A stretch of DNA of 8,646 nt from Chloroflexi bacterium RBG_16_64_43. GTDB taxonomy: Bacteria > Chloroflexota > Anaerolineae > Anaerolineales > RBG-16-64-43. The notes under the pieces were generated by a model. The model was given only the letters and a program-made list of their open reading frames with translations, was not told where the DNA came from and ran no database searches. Shown here in pieces: positions 7,157 to 8,646 of the stretch (position 1 is the stretch's first letter; each line of letters opens with the position of its first letter). The translations under genes were made by a program, and so were the position numbers. The DNA is taken from contig MGOA01000064.1 of the NCBI GenBank assembly GCA_001796965.1, positions 1-8,646 of the forward strand, given 5' to 3'.

Positions 7157-7170
7157 CTCGCCCGGGCGAG
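7157..7170. promoter_or_regulatory. Perfect 14-bp palindrome at the nuo transcription start (candidate operator)
   Basis: CTCGCCCGGGCGAG is its own reverse complement and sits at about +1 to +14 relative to the predicted start, where a bound repressor would block initiation or escape. No regulator family is assigned: it does not resemble the TTGTGA-type site of the redox sensor Rex. As RNA the two arms have almost no loop, so a DNA-level role is more likely than an mRNA hairpin. Confidence 0.4.
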
Positions 7171-7206
7171 AAGCGGGTTGAGAGTCGGGCAGAATGGAGA
7201 GGGCGG

Positions 7207-7563
7207 ATGTTCGCGGAGTACTTCCCGCTGATCGTATTGTTGGTCGTGGCAACGGCGGTCGGGGTGATCGCCGTGTCGCTTGGGCTCCTGTTCGGCCCGC
7301 GCCGCCCAACGCCCATGAAAGGCCTGCCCTACGAATCGGGCATGCTGCCCATCGGCCCGGGAACGCGCCGCATGCCGGTGCGCTTCTACCTCACCGCCGT
7401 TCTCTTTATCCTGTTCGACATCGAGATCGTCTTCTTCCTGCCCTGGGCGGTGGTCTTCCGCAGCCTGGGCTTTTTCGGGCTGGTCGAGATGGGCGTGTTC
7501 GTGCTGATCTTACTGGTGGGTTTGGCTTACGCCTGGAACAATGGAGCGTTGGAATGGGAGTAG
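7207..7563 (+). CDS. nuoA: NADH-quinone oxidoreductase subunit A, 118 aa
   Basis: This is a small membrane subunit of respiratory complex I, located next to the quinone-binding site where the membrane and peripheral arms meet. Three membrane spans are evident (about 7-29, 60-82 and 89-110). The loop between the first two carries PYESGMLP (41-48), the conserved acidic loop that moves during the quinone cycle. Span 2 holds RFYLTAVLFILFDIEIVFFLPW (59-80 region), with Asp71 and Glu73 matching the conserved acidic pair of the family. Length is typical. The ATG at 7207 follows GGAGAGGG (7196-7203). It is the first gene of the operon and overlaps nuoB by 10 nt. Identification is secure. Confidence 0.97.
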   Translation: MFAEYFPLIVLLVVATAVGVIAVSLGLLFGPRRPTPMKGLPYESGMLPIGPGTRRMPVRFYLTAVLFILFDIEIVFFLPWAVVFRSLGFFGLVEMGVFVLILLVGLAYAWNNGALEWE

Positions 7564-8036
7564 AGGCCAAACTCGGCGACCTGGGCCTAGTGACCCTGAC
7601 GCTCGAGAAGGCAATCAATTGGACCCGTACGCGCTCCATGTGGCCCATGCTCTTCGGCCTGGCATGCTGCGCGATCGAGATGATGAGCGCACAGGCCTCG
7701 CACTACGACCTGAGCCGCTTCGGCATGGAGCTAATGCGCGCCAGCCCGCGCCAATCGGACCTGATGATTGTGGCCGGGCGCGTGACGCGCAAGATGGCGC
7801 CGGTGTTGCGCCGGCTGTACGACCAGATGCCCGACCCCAAGTGGGTCATCGCCATGGGCGACTGCGCGTCGTGCGGCGGCATCTTCAACAACTACGCCAT
7901 CGTCCAGGGCGTGGATGAGGTGGTGCCGGTGGATGTGTATGTGGCCGGCTGCCCGCCGCGCCCGGAGGCGCTCATTCACGGGATCGTCACCCTGCACAAG
8001 AAAGTCGAACAGGAGAAACTCGCGACGCATGCTTGA
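7554..8036 (+). CDS. nuoB: NADH-quinone oxidoreductase subunit B, 160 aa
   Basis: This peripheral-arm subunit of complex I holds the terminal iron-sulfur cluster N2, which passes electrons to quinone. The cluster ligands are visible: the adjacent pair in GLACCAIEMM (Cys38, Cys39), GDCASCGG (Cys104) and AGCPPRPEAL (Cys133). Cys107 lies in CASCGG, where many homologues have CASSGG, so it is an extra cysteine close to the cluster. MWPMLFGLACC and VIAMGDC are typical quinone-pocket and cluster neighbours, and FNNYAIVQGVDEVVPVDVYV matches the family closely. At 160 residues it is the short form common outside the proteobacteria. The ATG at 7554 lies inside the end of nuoA, with GGAG at 7543-7546 as a ribosome-binding site. 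The frame is open further upstream through nuoA, but that is a composition artefact. The 197-nt gap to nuoC is unusual. Confidence 0.97.
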   Translation: MGVEAKLGDLGLVTLTLEKAINWTRTRSMWPMLFGLACCAIEMMSAQASHYDLSRFGMELMRASPRQSDLMIVAGRVTRKMAPVLRRLYDQMPDPKWVIAMGDCASCGGIFNNYAIVQGVDEVVPVDVYVAGCPPRPEALIHGIVTLHKKVEQEKLATHA

Positions 8037-8076
8037 AGATCGCGAGTTACGCTGCGCCATGCGTGAGAGGGCATAG
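8029..8076 (+). other. 15-codon micro-ORF overlapping the nuoB stop
   Basis: An ATG at 8029, inside the last codons of nuoB, opens a frame of 15 codons (MLEDRELRCAMRERA) ending at TAG 8074-8076. The stop falls inside the loop of the first stem-loop of the nuoB-nuoC spacer (8058-8091), so a ribosome translating it would melt that hairpin. AGGAG lies 13 nt upstream of the ATG, a long spacing. This may be a leader-type peptide, a remnant of a longer frame, or chance. Confidence 0.25.
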
Positions 8077-8233
8077 CACGCCTTACGCATGACCGCGCAC
8101 GCCCGGTATGGGCACCGGCCCCGCGTCGGGGCGAGCGCCAGCGGGAGGCAGCGACGGCTGGCGAGTCTGGTATTTGGCGAGGGTTGAGAACGCCGCACGC
8201 ATGCAGGCGTGGGTGCGGCCGCGAGGAACGAGG
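8037..8233 (+). other. Structured spacer between nuoB and nuoC
   Basis: This is 197 nt without a supported gene, inside an operon whose genes usually abut. It contains four successive potential stem-loops: CATGCGTGAG/CTTACGCATG (8058-8091, ten pairs with one G-U, 14-nt loop); GCCCCG/CGGGGC (8118-8132, 3-nt loop); CGCCAGC/GCTGGCG (8136-8163, 14-nt loop); and GCCGCAC/GTGCGGC (8192-8219, 14-nt loop), the last ending just before the nuoC ribosome-binding site. The 7-mer ACGCATG occurs at 8025, 8085 and 8197, and inverted at 8058. TGGCGAG is repeated at 8159 and 8175. No U-tract follows any stem, so classic termination is not indicated. mRNA processing, stability control or translational control of nuoC are possible roles. 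Confidence 0.5.
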
Positions 8234-8646
8234 ATGAGCAGATTGGATGAAGCGCTGATCGTGCTGCGCGGCGCGTTGGGCGAGGGCGTGCGCAGCGTGA
8301 CCGAGTTCCGCGGCGAGACGACGGTGGAGATCGACCCATCGCGCATCGTCGCGGCCTGTCGTGCGCTGCGCGACGCACCCGCGCTCATGTTCACGCGCCT
8401 CGCCGGCCAGACGGCGGTGGACTACTGGCCGGATGAGCCGCGCTTCGCCGTAGTCTACCAGTTGCACTCGCTCGAGAAGGGCCTGAGCCTGCGAGTACTC
8501 CTTCGCCTCGCGGGTGATGCGCCGAGCGTGGCGAGTGTGGTGGAGGTCTTCCCCAGCGCCAACTGGCACGAGCGCGAGATTTTCGACATGTTCGGCATCC
8601 GCTTCACGGGCCACCCGGACTTGCGCCGGCTGCTCATGCCGGCCGA
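8234..8646 (+). CDS. nuoC: NADH-quinone oxidoreductase subunit C (5' part of gene)
   Basis: This is the 30-kDa-type peripheral-arm subunit of complex I; the gene continues beyond the window after 137 codons. The family signature is NWHEREIFDMFGIRFTGHPD (residues 110-129), followed by LRRLLMP, which normally leads into the end of the core domain. Upstream, LDEALIVLRGALGEGV and the stretch around VYQLHSLEKGLSLRVLLRL are typical of the N-terminal alpha/beta domain. The ATG at 8234 is preceded by GAGGAA (8223-8228), a good ribosome-binding site, and gives the usual short N-terminus. Two further in-frame ATGs (8201 and 8108) lie after an in-frame stop at 8090-8092. They would add low-complexity Gly/Arg/Ala-rich residues without a ribosome-binding site, so they are rejected. 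Whether it is fused to NuoD, as in some bacteria, cannot be seen here. Confidence 0.95.
   Translation, partial: MSRLDEALIVLRGALGEGVRSVTEFRGETTVEIDPSRIVAACRALRDAPALMFTRLAGQTAVDYWPDEPRFAVVYQLHSLEKGLSLRVLLRLAGDAPSVASVVEVFPSANWHEREIFDMFGIRFTGHPDLRRLLMPA

Noticed and set aside
7194..7553. nuoB frame open upstream through all of nuoA, giving a 280-aa protein
   Set aside because: The 120 upstream codons show no resemblance to any NuoB and lie entirely over nuoA. The ATG at 7554 has its own ribosome-binding site and gives a normal NuoB N-terminus.
8108..8233. Earlier in-frame ATGs (8108, 8201) as the nuoC start
   Set aside because: The added residues are low-complexity and lie over the stem-loop spacer without a ribosome-binding site, whereas ATG 8234 follows GAGGAA and gives the usual NuoC length.
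7731..8614. Minus-strand frames of 212-215 aa across nuoB-nuoC
   Set aside because: They are antisense shadows of nuoB and nuoC with Arg/Ala/His-rich composition. The only real candidate signal between those genes is RNA structure, not an antisense protein.
1..8646. Defence island, mobile element or CRISPR array
   Set aside because: Every confidently read gene is housekeeping or metabolic. No transposase, integrase, att-like direct repeats, regularly spaced repeats or nuclease/toxin domains were seen.

Overview
The window is 8646 bp of GC-rich bacterial chromosome that reads as ordinary housekeeping and energy-metabolism DNA. Gene content is the 3' end of rpoC, an ftcD-led operon on the minus strand, sucCD, and the start of a respiratory complex I operon (nuoA, nuoB, nuoC). 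High GC, a fused formimidoyltransferase-cyclodeaminase, short NuoB and an M23 peptidase with an HxGxE first motif recall environmental Chloroflexota (Anaerolineae-like), but this placement is an inference from gene style, not from a marker search. No mobile element, CRISPR array, rRNA or tRNA was seen.

Layout. (1) 1-1025, plus strand: the C-terminal part of RNA polymerase beta', closed by a textbook hairpin terminator (about 1063-1092). (2) 1124-4618, minus strand: a three-gene run transcribed ftcD -> M23 lipoprotein -> class I SAM methyltransferase. The first junction is about 22 nt and the second is a 4-nt ATGA overlap. This run converges on rpoC. (3) 4619-4798: a divergent control region with a consensus TATAAT facing each way. 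(4) 4799-6842, plus strand: sucC and sucD, the two subunits of succinyl-CoA synthetase, joined by a 31-nt gap. A 12-codon reading frame exactly bridges that gap by start/stop overlaps. (5) 6843-7206: a non-coding gap ending in an AT-rich promoter (perfect TTGACA, 17-bp spacer, extended -10) and a perfect 14-bp palindrome lying on the predicted transcription start. (6) 7207-8646, plus strand: nuoA, nuoB (10-nt overlap), an unusual 197-nt spacer packed with stem-loops, then nuoC running off the window end.

Functionally, SucCD makes succinate and ATP (or the reverse) in the TCA cycle, and complex I oxidises NADH from the same cycle. FtcD takes formiminoglutamate from histidine breakdown and feeds one-carbon units into the folate pool. 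The peptidase and methyltransferase sharing the ftcD operon have no obvious link to histidine catabolism.

I found no convincing undescribed protein system. The most interesting signals are non-coding: the structured nuoB-nuoC spacer with its own micro-ORF, the palindrome at the nuo promoter, and the micro-ORF bridging sucC and sucD. All of these need comparative data, because GC-rich DNA makes short inverted repeats fairly common by chance.
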